NCBI RefSeq assembly: GCF_015319355.1
Contig: NZ_JADILU010000008.1
Location: 62,001 to 126,000 of the forward strand
Length of the DNA: 64,000 nucleotides
Source of the DNA: Psychroserpens luteus
Lineage (GTDB): Bacteria > Bacteroidota > Bacteroidia > Flavobacteriales > Flavobacteriaceae
Direction: 5' to 3'
The notes beneath the pieces are model-generated. The model saw nothing but the letters and a program-made list of their open reading frames with translations. It did no database searches and was not told the DNA's origin. Both the position numbers and the translations under genes were made by a program. Of this stretch, positions 17,166-26,332 are shown one piece after another (within the stretch, counting starts at the first letter, position 1; each line of letters starts with the position of its first letter).

Positions 17166-19676
17166 ATGAAAAAGAAGCTCCTCATTTTATTATTTTTCTT
17201 CGGAATATGCTTCGCATACGCGCAAACTAAAGTAAGTGGATATGTCTATGATGAATTTAATGAGCCTGTAGCTTTTGCTAACATTCTATTCAAAGGGTCT
17301 ACAGAAGGTACTATTTCTAACGAAGATGGACGCTTTTATCTGGAGTCTGATAATACTTGGGAAACCTTAGTTGTCTCCTTTCTAGGTTATGAACGTCAAG
17401 AAGTTAAACTAGAAAACAAAGTTAATTACGATTTAAAATTTGTTCTAAAAGAAGAAGCTGGAGCATTAGATGCAGTACTTATAATCACAGGGAAACAATC
17501 TAAAAAAGCATCTGAAAATCCTGCAATTAGAATCCTAAAGAAAATTTGGGAACGCAAACGGAAAAACGGATTAAAACAATTCAAGCAATACGAGTACGAT
17601 AAATACGAAAAAGTAGAATTTGATCTCAATACCATAGATAGTGCACTCATAAAAAGTAAGCTGTTTAAAGGGATGGAGTTTGTTTTTGAAGAGGTTGATA
17701 CGTCTAATATTACTGGTAAAACATACTTGCCAATATTTATTAATGAGTCTGTTGCTAAAGTTTATGGCGACAATTTATTAAAAAAGGAAAAGGAAGATTT
17801 AAAAGGTAATAAAAACTCAGGCTTTAGTAATAATCAAATCATCATCGATTTTATTGATGACCTCTATGCAGATTTTGATATTTATGATAACTACCTAAAG
17901 TTTTTTGATAAGAGTTTTGTGAGTCCGTTGTCTAGAACAGGCGTTCAAACGTATAATTATGTATTGTCAGACAGTGCTTTTATAGATAATAAATGGTGCT
18001 ACAATATTGTTTACTATCCAAGACGTAAAAATGAATTGACCTTTAAAGGTGATTTTTGGGTTAACGATTCTACCTACGCGATTAAAGATATCAATCTTCA
18101 AGCGTCAAAAAGTGCAAACATAAACTGGGTCAAAGAGATTTATATAGAACAAGAATTTGAAGTTTTAAATGATACACTCTTTTTGATTAAGCGTGATTAT
18201 ATGCTTTCAGATTTTGCTCTGAATAAAAAGGAAAAGTCTCGTGGTGTCTACGGAAAAAGAACAACTTTATACGATAATTACCAATTTGACAAACCTAAGG
18301 AGGAGAAATTTTACGATGAAGAAGTCTATAACTATAACGAAGACGCTTATAATCGCGATGATGATTTCTGGGAACAAAACCGAATGGAGTCCTTAAACAA
18401 AGACGAAAAAGGGGTTTACAAAATGTTAGACACGCTTAAAACCGTTAAAAAGTTTAAGCGACTCTATAATGTAGGAAGTATTCTAGCCTCAGGTTACATT
18501 GAAGTACCAAGTCTCAATTTAGACATTGGACCTGTTTTTTCTGTTTTTGGATATAATGAGGTAGAAGGTATGCGAATTCGTGGAGGTGGACGAACCTATT
18601 TTGGACCAAATGACCTTTGGAGAGTAGAAGGGTTTTTAGCTTATGGGTTTAGAGATGACAAATTTAAATATGGTATTTCTGGTAAGTGGCTTGTAGATAA
18701 AAAGCACCGACTTATAATCTCTGGTGGAAACAGACGAGATATCGAGCAAATAGGTGCAAATCTTACCGCATCTACAGATGTGTTAGGTAGAAGTTTAGCC
18801 TCATCTGCAGTGGTTGGAACAAGCACCAATGACAAACTAACCAATGTGAATCTTACTACGTTGGCTCTAGAAATAGAACCGAGTAAAAACTTTGTGATTA
18901 GAACTAGTGGAACTTATAGAACCTTAGAATCTGCATCACCAACTTTTAGTTTAGATTATAATGATCCAGGATCTCCTACTGGTATTTCTTCGGAAGTCAA
19001 ACAGTTTGAGACTACTTTGTCCTTATCATACTTTCCTAAGCGAAAAATGACAGGTTTTGGTGTAGAGCGTCGTACAGCTAATGATGGTTTTGCTAGTTTG
19101 TTTGCACAAGTTACACGTGGAGATAAGAGTGTTTTTAATAGTGATTTTGATTATACTAAAGTTCAGTTTTCTTATATACAGCCTTGGCAAATTGGAGGCT
19201 TTGGACGTTTAACCACAACTGTTGAAGCAGGAAAAACATTTGGTGAAGTTCCTTTGGGATTATTAAATGTGGTGCCAGGAAATCAATCGTATTTTTCTAT
19301 CTATAATACATTCCCACAATTAGATTTCTATGAGTTTGTAACAGATACCTACACGTCTTTGCATTTAGAACATAATTTTAATGGTCGCTTTTTCTCAAGA
19401 ATTCCATTTCTTAAAAAATATAATCTAAGAGCCATTGTTGGTGTTAGAGGTGTTTGGGGAGATTTGTCTGCAGAGAATATTGCTCTCAATACCACAGGGA
19501 ATCCAATAGAAACGCCTTTAGTAGCACCAACAAACGAAATGTATTACGAATATAGCGTTGGTGTTGGTAACATCTTTAAAATACTACGTATAGATTTTAA
19601 CTTTAGAGGAAATTATTTAGACAATCCAGATGCGAGACCTTTTGGTGTGACTGGTAGTTTTGGGTTTAATTTTTAA
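17166..19676 (+). CDS. DUF5686 outer-membrane protein with carboxypeptidase-like regulatory domain
   Basis: An 836-residue exported protein. The frame opens at a TTG at 17148, but the ATG at 17166 begins exactly at the signal peptide (KKKLLILLFFFGICFAYAQ). Residues about 20-105 are a carboxypeptidase-regulatory-like beta-sandwich (KVSGYVYDEFNEPVAFANIL, EDGRFYL, VSFLGYE). The remainder is the DUF5686 region: RILKKIWERKRKNG and KQYEYDKYEKVEFDLN near its start, many alternating beta strands, and an aromatic C-terminus GVTGSFGFNF typical of an outer-membrane barrel. A function in envelope transport is inferred only. Confidence 0.88.
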   Translation: MKKKLLILLFFFGICFAYAQTKVSGYVYDEFNEPVAFANILFKGSTEGTISNEDGRFYLESDNTWETLVVSFLGYERQEVKLENKVNYDLKFVLKEEAGALDAVLIITGKQSKKASENPAIRILKKIWERKRKNGLKQFKQYEYDKYEKVEFDLNTIDSALIKSKLFKGMEFVFEEVDTSNITGKTYLPIFINESVAKVYGDNLLKKEKEDLKGNKNSGFSNNQIIIDFIDDLYADFDIYDNYLKFFDKSFVSPLSRTGVQTYNYVLSDSAFIDNKWCYNIVYYPRRKNELTFKGDFWVNDSTYAIKDINLQASKSANINWVKEIYIEQEFEVLNDTLFLIKRDYMLSDFALNKKEKSRGVYGKRTTLYDNYQFDKPKEEKFYDEEVYNYNEDAYNRDDDFWEQNRMESLNKDEKGVYKMLDTLKTVKKFKRLYNVGSILASGYIEVPSLNLDIGPVFSVFGYNEVEGMRIRGGGRTYFGPNDLWRVEGFLAYGFRDDKFKYGISGKWLVDKKHRLIISGGNRRDIEQIGANLTASTDVLGRSLASSAVVGTSTNDKLTNVNLTTLALEIEPSKNFVIRTSGTYRTLESASPTFSLDYNDPGSPTGISSEVKQFETTLSLSYFPKRKMTGFGVERRTANDGFASLFAQVTRGDKSVFNSDFDYTKVQFSYIQPWQIGGFGRLTTTVEAGKTFGEVPLGLLNVVPGNQSYFSIYNTFPQLDFYEFVTDTYTSLHLEHNFNGRFFSRIPFLKKYNLRAIVGVRGVWGDLSAENIALNTTGNPIETPLVAPTNEMYYEYSVGVGNIFKILRIDFNFRGNYLDNPDARPFGVTGSFGFNF

Positions 19677-19762
19677 GGAGGATTTTGTTAATTCTTTAAG
19701 TATTATGAGATATTACTCTTTAAAATTTATTGCTATTTGTTATATATGGATGTTGGCTGTAG

Positions 19763-20486
19763 TTATTTAGGCAAGATTGTTAATGAAATAATTTCACAGT
19801 CATCATTTTCATATTCAGAACTTGGCGTTCTAGCAATAACATAAAACTGAGATGTTCTAGAGACTAATTTATTCTCAATTATGAATTTAAATCTATTATT
19901 TTTTGAGTAATTTTAAAATCGGTAGTAATAACAAATATTTCGTATTCAATTTCTCTTCCTTTAGGATCGTTAGCTTCAACTATTAACTCATATTCATCAC
20001 CAACTCTAATTACAGGTTTTTTTGGACTTGAACCTTTTTCCCATATTGTTCCAATGTTATCATTGATTTTAATAATCTCAATAAAATAATCGTCTTTCAT
20101 TTTATTTTTATTGTGGTAAATAGTGATTAAATTTTTTAAATCCGAAGTGATTCCGTTTGCTAAGCTTTCTTGACTTGATGTGAGATTTCTTCCGTGAGCT
20201 ATTGTGTTTCTGAAATTCTCAATCTCTGAAAAAATATTTCAAATCGTTTCTTATTTATTAATATGGGTAAAAACGATTCCCAGTTTTTAGAGATAATTGT
20301 TCTCAAATCATAGAAATCCGAGTAATAAATCAGTCTGTTTTCAAATGAAATTCCTCTATTTTTTTTAATTTCTATCTCTCGTTTCTCTTTCCATTTTGTT
20401 ATTCTTTCATCAGAAACTTTATAATTCGAAGAATCTTTTGAACCAAGAATAGAAATAATTAATCTTCTCAATGTATTCTTATTCAA
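19763..20486 (-). pseudogene. HEPN-domain protein gene interrupted by two one-base frameshifts
   Basis: Two short frames (95 codons, 20199-20486; 73 codons, 19879-20100) are pieces of one gene. Adding one base near 20220 (TTGAG to TTGGAG) continues frame one into ENFRNTIAHGRNLTSSQESL and straight into the ATG of the second piece. Adding one A to the A6 run at 19899-19904 continues the second piece through FKFIIENKLVSRTSQFYVIA to a stop at 19763. The repaired product is about 241 residues. It has a Swt1-like HEPN region with the RNase-type motif R-x4-H (RNTIAH), reached through KNWESFLPILINKKRFEIFF, and a beta-rich C-terminal part. The first break falls just before the R-x4-H motif. Decay, sequencing error and programmed slippage are all possible. 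Confidence 0.75.
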
Positions 20487-20594
20487 TCATTTTTGAGTTT
20501 CATTTAATTACTGCTGACGTGTTCGTGTATAATTGTTGTGTTGGCAAGAACTAAGTTAGTAAAACAAAACGAACCAGAGAAAAATCCGTAGAAA

Positions 20595-20933
20595 TTAGAA
20601 GTCAGCAAAAGGCGAATAATAAAGAACAGCATATCCAAAAGTTACAATACAGTACAAAAGAGTTCCCACGATATAGAAAAGCCATCTAAAATTAAATAGT
20701 TTTAATTTACTTTTAAAATAATAATCGTCTAAAATTTCAATTAAAATACCTGTTGAAAAAAGAATATTTGCAATAACTCCCCAAATAAATATTCCAATGA
20801 TATCAAATATTATAAATTCAAACTCACCAGTTAAAAGTATGGCTAAAATACCAGATAGTCCAACAACGATGTTAAACCATAATCGTTTAGGTTCCCACCA
20901 TTTTAGAATCTCGTTTGTTGTTTTTTCTATCAT
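20595..20933 (-). CDS. Small integral membrane protein of unknown function
   Basis: A 112-residue protein with a short charged N-terminus (EKTTNEILKWWEPKRLW) and about three or four membrane spans (roughly residues 19-36, 40-62 and 84-106). The spans have no polar catalytic residues, and no family is recognised. It follows the DUF4174 gene by 6 nt on the same strand, so they are probably cotranscribed. The 108-nt stretch separating it from the broken HEPN gene has no recognisable features. Confidence 0.6.
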   Translation of the reverse strand: MIEKTTNEILKWWEPKRLWFNIVVGLSGILAILLTGEFEFIIFDIIGIFIWGVIANILFSTGILIEILDDYYFKSKLKLFNFRWLFYIVGTLLYCIVTFGYAVLYYSPFADF

Positions 20934-20939
20934 ATATAA

Positions 20940-21374
20940 CTAGTTTTTGTTTTTTATCTCAGCACGTCGCATTGGCATTCCGTCAATGAGGCTAAATAGT
21001 TTATCTGTAGTTAATACACTATTTTGTCTTAGTTTTTCTCCGCCATCCAAACCAACAAGTATAACTTCAAATGTTTTATCATTTGATTTCAAGTTGTTGT
21101 AAAGTTCAGGTCTTTTGATCCATTCATTTTCTTCGGAAATTCCTAATTTAAAATGAGTAGGTGTCATTTGATAAATAATAAGTTTTCTGTTTTGAAGGCC
21201 TTTTTGATTGTTTTGAAGTTTCTTTATTTGATTTTTAAATTCTTGGTCTTCGATATTCTCGGTTATAATAAGCAAGACTCTATTCTTCCATTGATGTTTT
21301 GATAAATCTTGCGCTTTCATGTATAAATTGAAAGTTAGAATTAAGATTATTGTGATAGATACGTTTCTTTTCAT
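20940..21374 (-). CDS. DUF4174 domain secreted protein
   Basis: A 144-residue protein with a signal peptide (residues about 1-21, LYMKAQ). The mature domain (KHQWKNRVLLIITENIEDQ, a strand ending VILVGLDGGEKLRQNSV, then LFSLIDGMPMRRAE) matches DUF4174, a thioredoxin-like-fold family in which the usual cysteines are absent. The substrate is unknown. It heads a short unit with the membrane protein downstream. One window-wide octamer lies inside the gene (21131-21138), encoding ISEE. Confidence 0.85.
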   Translation of the reverse strand: MKRNVSITIILILTFNLYMKAQDLSKHQWKNRVLLIITENIEDQEFKNQIKKLQNNQKGLQNRKLIIYQMTPTHFKLGISEENEWIKRPELYNNLKSNDKTFEVILVGLDGGEKLRQNSVLTTDKLFSLIDGMPMRRAEIKNKN

Positions 21375-21440
21375 AATAATTAGGAAACTTTATAATGTAC
21401 TAAGTTCGACTATTTTTTAAATAAACTCAACTAAAATAAA

Positions 21441-21510
21441 TTGCCAAAATTCAAACAATACACTATCTTTGCATCCCGAAATTCAACTTGTTAAAAGCGT
21501 TTTGAATTTC
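21441..21510 (+). promoter_or_regulatory. ppa promoter and leader hairpin
   Basis: TTG at 21441-21443, 20 nt, then TATCTTTG at 21464-21471, a near-consensus Bacteroidetes promoter. The 90-nt leader begins with a hairpin, GAAATTCAA / TTGAATTTC (21478-21486 and 21502-21510). Confidence 0.8.
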
Positions 21511-21565
21511 GTAGTTAGATGAAATAAAATTAGGAATCCAATTTCCGTAGAAAAAAATAGAAGAC

Positions 21566-22093
21566 ATGTCAGAACCTGGTGAATTAACTTTTGATGTATT
21601 AATAGAAATCCCAAAAGGAAGCAGAAACAAATACGAATATGATTTTACATTACATAAGATTAGATTTGATCGTATGTTGTTTTCATCTATGATGTATCCT
21701 GGAGATTATGGATTTATTCCAGAAACTTTAGCTTTAGATAGTGATCCTTTAGATGTTTTGGTTTTAGGTCATCAACCAACTTACCCAATGGTTGTAATGG
21801 AAGTAAGACCAATTGGTGTGTTTCATATGACAGATGAAAAAGGACCAGATGAAAAAATTATTTGTGTACCAGTTTCAGATCCTATTTGGAGTAACAATAA
21901 GGATATAAGTGATTTGAATCCGCATAGATTAAAAGAGATTGAACATTTCTTTCAAGTATACAAAGATTTAGAAAAGAAAAAAGTTGATACAGGTGGTTGG
22001 GGAGATGCTGAAGAAGCTATAAAAATCTATCATGAATGTGTACTGCGTTATGATGAAAGTGAGCATAAAAAGAAACGCACGTTTACAATTTAA
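21566..22093 (+). CDS. ppa: Soluble inorganic pyrophosphatase (family I)
   Basis: Hydrolyses pyrophosphate to two phosphates in the cytoplasm, pulling biosynthetic reactions forward. It has 175 residues, with EIPKGSRNKYEYD near the N-terminus, MYPGDYGFIPETL, and the metal-binding DSDPLDVLVLG (D58, D60, D63). It is expressed from its own strong promoter and ends in a terminator at 22125-22160. The next gene encodes the membrane-bound ion-pumping pyrophosphatase, so the two enzymes compete for the same substrate. Confidence 0.96.
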   Translation: MSEPGELTFDVLIEIPKGSRNKYEYDFTLHKIRFDRMLFSSMMYPGDYGFIPETLALDSDPLDVLVLGHQPTYPMVVMEVRPIGVFHMTDEKGPDEKIICVPVSDPIWSNNKDISDLNPHRLKEIEHFFQVYKDLEKKKVDTGGWGDAEEAIKIYHECVLRYDESEHKKKRTFTI

Positions 22094-22124
22094 GAATCAA
22101 AGATTTTTTTAACAAAATTCTATT

Positions 22125-22160
22125 AAAAAAGCAATATCAAGTAATTGATATTGCTTTTTT
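22125..22160 (+). terminator. Rho-independent terminator after ppa
   Basis: A6, stem GCAATATCAA / TTGATATTGC with a 4-nt loop (22131-22154), T6. The last bases overlap the -33 element of the hppA promoter. Confidence 0.9.
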
Positions 22161-22190
22161 GGTAAAATATGATTGATTTTACTACTTTTG
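22159..22190 (+). promoter_or_regulatory. hppA promoter
   Basis: TTG at 22159-22161, 21 nt, TACTTTTG at 22183-22190; the start codon is 35 nt further on. The promoter starts inside the T tract of the ppa terminator. Confidence 0.7.
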
Positions 22191-22225
22191 CCCAGTTAAA
22201 AAACTAATCAATTTAAAAATAAAAT

Positions 22226-24643
22226 ATGGAGTCATTAATGATTTATATGCCAATTGCTTTGGCACTTATAGGATTAATTTACATGGTTATTAAGAAATCA
22301 TGGGTTATGAAACAAGATGCTGGAGATGGTAAAATGAAAGAAATTTCAGATCATATCTACGAAGGAGCCTTAGCGTTCTTAAAAGCAGAATATCGTTTGT
22401 TAACATTCTTCGTTATAGGAGCAAGTCTTGTTTTAGCAGGTATTGCTTTTTACATGGATAGCACTTATTTAATTGTAGTTGCATTTATTATAGGAGCTGT
22501 TTTTTCTGCTTTTGCAGGAAATATGGGAATGAAAATAGCAACAAAAACTAATGTTAGAACAACACAAGCTGCAAAAACTAGTTTGCCAAATGCATTAAAA
22601 GTTTCTTTTGGTGGTGGTACTGTTATGGGACTTGGAGTTGCAGGTCTTGCTGTATTAGGTTTAACCCTTTTCTTTATTATATTCTTTCAATTGTTTATGG
22701 GAGGAGAATGGACTAATACTGCAGACATGACTATCGTTTTAGAAGCATTAGCTGGTTTCTCATTAGGAGCTGAGTCTATTGCATTATTTGCAAGAGTTGG
22801 TGGTGGTATTTATACTAAAGCTGCAGATGTTGGTGCTGATTTAGCAGGTAAAGTTCAAGCTGATATTCCTGAAGATGATCCAAGAAATCCAGCAACAATT
22901 GCTGATAATGTTGGTGATAATGTTGGTGATGTTGCAGGTATGGGAGCCGATTTATTTGGATCTTATGTAGCAACAGTTTTAGCTGCAATGGTATTAGGGA
23001 ACTATGTCATAAAAGATATGGGTGGATCTATTGCTGATGCTTTTGGAGGTATTGGTCCAATCTTATTACCAATGTCAATTGCTGGTGTAGGAATTATCAT
23101 TTCTCTTATAGGAACCTTCTTAGTTAAAATTTCATCTAACGATGCAAAAGAAGCTGATGTACAAAAAGCTTTAAACATTGGAAACTGGGCATCAATCGTA
23201 ATGGTTGCTGCTGCATGTTTTGGATTAGTAACTTGGATGTTACCAGAAACAATGCAAATGAATTTCTACGGTGAAGGTCTTCAAGATATTTCTTCAATGC
23301 GTGTATTCTATGCATGTTTAGTTGGTTTAGTTGTAGGTGCTGGAATCTCTGCATTTACTGAATACTACACAGGATTAGGTTCTAAGCCAATTTTAAAAAT
23401 TGTACAACAATCAAGTACTGGAGCAGGAACAAACATTATTGCTGGTTTAGCTACAGGTATGATTTCTACATTCTCTTCTGTATTATTATTTGCTGCTGCA
23501 ATATGGACATCATATGCTTTAGCTGGATTTTATGGAGTTGCTTTAGCAGCTTCTGCTATGATGGCAACAACTGCTATGCAATTGGCGATTGATGCTTTTG
23601 GACCAATTGCTGATAATGCAGGTGGTATTGCTGAAATGAGTGAACAAGATCCAATCGTAAGAGAAAGAACAGATATTTTAGATGCTGTTGGTAATACAAC
23701 TGCTGCAACTGGTAAAGGTTTTGCTATTGCATCTGCTGCATTAACATCATTAGCTTTATTTGCTGCTTATGTAACGTTTACAGGAATTGACGGAATTAAC
23801 ATCTTTAAAGCGCCAGTATTAGCTATGTTATTTGTTGGTGGTATGGTTCCAGTTGTATTCTCTGCATTAGCAATGAATGCTGTTGGTAAAGCTGCCATGG
23901 AAATGGTAAACGAAGTGGTAAGACAGTTTAGAGAAATTCCAGGAATTATGGAAGGAACTGGGAAACCAGAATATGATAAATGTGTTGATATTTCAACAAA
24001 AGCCTCTTTAAAAGAAATGATGCTACCTGGTTTATTGACTATCGGTTTTCCAATACTAGTTGTATTAATAGGTAAAATAGTATATCAAGAAAATAACATG
24101 CTAGTTGCAGAAATGTTAGGTGGTTATATGGCTGGTGTTACTGTATCTGGTGTGCTTTGGGCAATCTTTCAAAACAACGCTGGTGGTGCATGGGATAACG
24201 CTAAGAAGTCTTTTGAAGCTGGTGTAGAGATTAATGGAGTTATGACTTATAAAGGTTCTGAAGCGCATAAAGCAGCAGTAACTGGAGATACCGTTGGAGA
24301 TCCATTTAAAGATACATCTGGACCATCAATGAACATCTTAATTAAATTAACATGTTTAATTGGATTGGTAATTGCTCCAATTTTAGGAGGTCATGGAGAG
24401 AAAACTGTATTAACCAATGCTGAAGTTGAGGTTGAAACAATTATTGGTGCTTCTAAAGATTTAGCGCAAGCAACAATTAGTTACACAATGGTTGAAAATG
24501 GAGTGGAAGTCACTAAAGAAGAAACATTCTCTGGCACTGAAGCTGAGGTTGACGCAAAATTAAAAGCATTCGAAAAGACAGAGTCTACTGTTGAAGGTGA
24601 TGCTAAAAAAGTGATTAAAAAGATGGACGTTATTAAAGAGTAA
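22226..24643 (+). CDS. hppA: Membrane-bound ion-translocating pyrophosphatase
   Basis: An 805-residue integral membrane pump driven by pyrophosphate. The catalytic core is plain: DVGADLAGKVQADIPEDDPR, then NPATIADNVGDNVGDVAGMG, and later AFGPIADNAGGIAEMS. The motif GNTTAA (489-494) has Ala where K+-independent members have Lys, so K+ dependence is expected. At the site where many Na+-pumping enzymes read DLFES this protein reads DLFGS, so the pumped ion is not settled. After the last helix comes an unusual soluble tail of about 75 residues (from HGEKTVLTNAEV), acidic and Lys-rich. A terminator follows at 24662-24692. Confidence 0.95.
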   Translation: MESLMIYMPIALALIGLIYMVIKKSWVMKQDAGDGKMKEISDHIYEGALAFLKAEYRLLTFFVIGASLVLAGIAFYMDSTYLIVVAFIIGAVFSAFAGNMGMKIATKTNVRTTQAAKTSLPNALKVSFGGGTVMGLGVAGLAVLGLTLFFIIFFQLFMGGEWTNTADMTIVLEALAGFSLGAESIALFARVGGGIYTKAADVGADLAGKVQADIPEDDPRNPATIADNVGDNVGDVAGMGADLFGSYVATVLAAMVLGNYVIKDMGGSIADAFGGIGPILLPMSIAGVGIIISLIGTFLVKISSNDAKEADVQKALNIGNWASIVMVAAACFGLVTWMLPETMQMNFYGEGLQDISSMRVFYACLVGLVVGAGISAFTEYYTGLGSKPILKIVQQSSTGAGTNIIAGLATGMISTFSSVLLFAAAIWTSYALAGFYGVALAASAMMATTAMQLAIDAFGPIADNAGGIAEMSEQDPIVRERTDILDAVGNTTAATGKGFAIASAALTSLALFAAYVTFTGIDGINIFKAPVLAMLFVGGMVPVVFSALAMNAVGKAAMEMVNEVVRQFREIPGIMEGTGKPEYDKCVDISTKASLKEMMLPGLLTIGFPILVVLIGKIVYQENNMLVAEMLGGYMAGVTVSGVLWAIFQNNAGGAWDNAKKSFEAGVEINGVMTYKGSEAHKAAVTGDTVGDPFKDTSGPSMNILIKLTCLIGLVIAPILGGHGEKTVLTNAEVEVETIIGASKDLAQATISYTMVENGVEVTKEETFSGTEAEVDAKLKAFEKTESTVEGDAKKVIKKMDVIKE

Positions 24644-24661
24644 CACCATTTCACATATATT

Positions 24662-24692
24662 AAAAAAAGCCACGTTTATCGTGGCTTTTTTA
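24662..24692 (+). terminator. Rho-independent terminator after hppA
   Basis: A7, stem GCCACG / CGTGGC, T7. Confidence 0.9.
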
Positions 24693-24758
24693 TGTTTAAT
24701 AATCAGGTATTTTTACCTATTGTGAGTTGTTTTGAAGTCATTTATCTTTAGTAATGAA

Positions 24759-25283
24759 ATGAGCCATACTTCACAAAATATTTTTCAAATACTTGAGACC
24801 GTTCAGTCCTTTCATATTGTGCAATGTCAAATGTACCATGAAAAAGTAGTTACAGATGTTGATGCAAATCCTATTCATAATTTACTCGATGATGCGATTG
24901 TTTTTAATCGCGTGAATCTATGTGATGCTACGCATAGAAAAAAACGTTTGGGTTGTGCGCATTCTGGGGTTAACCTTAATTTTGAGCGTGTTTTAGAGCA
25001 ACTGGAAACAGCATTACCTCAATGCAAGAGTCAAATTTCAGAATTTAAAAATGAGTTTAAATTGGTGGTCACTGAGATTTACGCTTTAGATCACAAAGTT
25101 GGTAACCTGGAACACGATATAGCAGTTTGTCAGTTGAAATTTGATACCTACGGAAAAGATAAACTAGAACACTCATTACGTTTAATAAAAATAGAACATA
25201 AACAGCTTATGAATCAACTCTCAGAAATCAAATCTGATATTGAGCAACTTATAAAAGCCAAAGTTAATTACAGCAACATTTAA
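24759..25283 (+). CDS. Protein of unknown function with coiled-coil C-terminus (174 aa)
   Basis: The frame opens at a TTG (24732); the ATG at 24759 (MSHTSQNIFQ) is the better start. The product is soluble. The N-terminal half has scattered Cys and His (CQMYHEK, NLCDATHRKKRLGCAHSG), and the region from about residue 115 to the end is predicted coiled coil (YALDHKVGNLEHDIAV, IKIEHKQLMNQLSEIKSDIE). No family is recognised. It is 51 nt before the App1 gene and probably transcribed with it. Confidence 0.55.
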   Translation: MSHTSQNIFQILETVQSFHIVQCQMYHEKVVTDVDANPIHNLLDDAIVFNRVNLCDATHRKKRLGCAHSGVNLNFERVLEQLETALPQCKSQISEFKNEFKLVVTEIYALDHKVGNLEHDIAVCQLKFDTYGKDKLEHSLRLIKIEHKQLMNQLSEIKSDIEQLIKAKVNYSNI

Positions 25284-25334
25284 GATTTTAATTTTCTTGA
25301 TTTTAGTATCTTGAACATCTAATTCAATAGGTTA

Positions 25335-26330
25335 GTGTTTAAAAAAGACCCTTTACAAATTATTACGTTTCAAAGTTATGGTACAGATACCCATTTTTAC
25401 ATGCGTGGACGTGCTCTAGAGGATAAAACAATCAACCTAGAACAGAAAGGTTTGTTTGGTTTATTAATCAATTCCTGGAAGCGTTTTGAAAGTGATGAAA
25501 TCAAACATGCTGAGCTTAAACTTACGTTGCCAAACGGAACCATTTTAAAAACAGTTACAGACGATCATGGTTATTTTAAAGTTGATGAGCAATTAGAAGG
25601 TTTATGTGATTTAGCAAATGATGAAGGGTGGCTTAGTTTTGAGATGGCTTATGATGATGTTAATATAAAACGAAGCATTCAAAATTCTAATCGATTTTCA
25701 GGAGAATTATTAATTCCTTGTGTTGCCTCTCAATTTGGAGTTATTAGTGATATTGATGATACTATTATTCATACAGGAGTTGTGTCAACACTCAAATGGA
25801 AAGTCTTAATCAATAGCATTTTTAAAAGTGCTACTAGTAGAATTCCGTTAGAAGGTGCAGCAGATTTTTACCATAAATTACATAGAGGAGGATCTGGAGA
25901 GAATGCCAACCCGATTTTTTATGTGAGCCATAGTCCTTGGAATTTATACAGATATCTCGAGTTTTTTTTAAAACAGAATACGTTCCCTAAAGGACCAATT
26001 CTACTCAGAAGTTTTGCAGATATATTTAAAAAGAAAACAAGTGATCGACCACGGAAACATATAGAAATCGTTAATATTTTAAAAACTTATCCTAAGCTTA
26101 AGTTTATATTAATAGGTGATAGTGGAGAACATGATGCAGATATTTATATAGATATCGCAAATGAATTCCCTAAACAGGTTGCAGCCATCTATTTACGAAG
26201 TGTAAAGCATAAAAAGAAAATGCTTAGAGTTTCCTCTCTGTTTAAGCATTATAAGCAAATACCTGTATTATTGGTAGAAAGTAGCGATGAGGCTATTGAG
26301 CATGCAAGAGAGCATGGGTTTGTTAAGTAA
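25335..26330 (+). CDS. App1-like phosphatidate phosphatase domain protein (DUF2183)
   Basis: A 331-residue protein with a GTG start (MFKKDPLQ). Residues about 30-130 form a beta-sandwich-like N-terminal part. From about 135 comes the App1 catalytic domain of the HAD superfamily, with the nucleophile motif DIDDTI (DxDxT), a Ser/Thr motif in FYVSHSPWNLY, the basic residues in KKKTSDRPRKH and the final acidic motif LIGDSGEHDADIY. Yeast App1 dephosphorylates phosphatidate; the bacterial substrate is unknown, and a lipid or phosphoprotein role is inferred. A small gene follows after 2 nt. Confidence 0.85.
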   Translation: MFKKDPLQIITFQSYGTDTHFYMRGRALEDKTINLEQKGLFGLLINSWKRFESDEIKHAELKLTLPNGTILKTVTDDHGYFKVDEQLEGLCDLANDEGWLSFEMAYDDVNIKRSIQNSNRFSGELLIPCVASQFGVISDIDDTIIHTGVVSTLKWKVLINSIFKSATSRIPLEGAADFYHKLHRGGSGENANPIFYVSHSPWNLYRYLEFFLKQNTFPKGPILLRSFADIFKKKTSDRPRKHIEIVNILKTYPKLKFILIGDSGEHDADIYIDIANEFPKQVAAIYLRSVKHKKKMLRVSSLFKHYKQIPVLLVESSDEAIEHAREHGFVK

Positions 26331-26332
26331 TT

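Noticed and set aside
19677-21374. A mobile element or defence island around the broken HEPN gene
   Set aside because: No transposase, integrase, terminal repeats or known defence genes; only small uncharacterised proteins.
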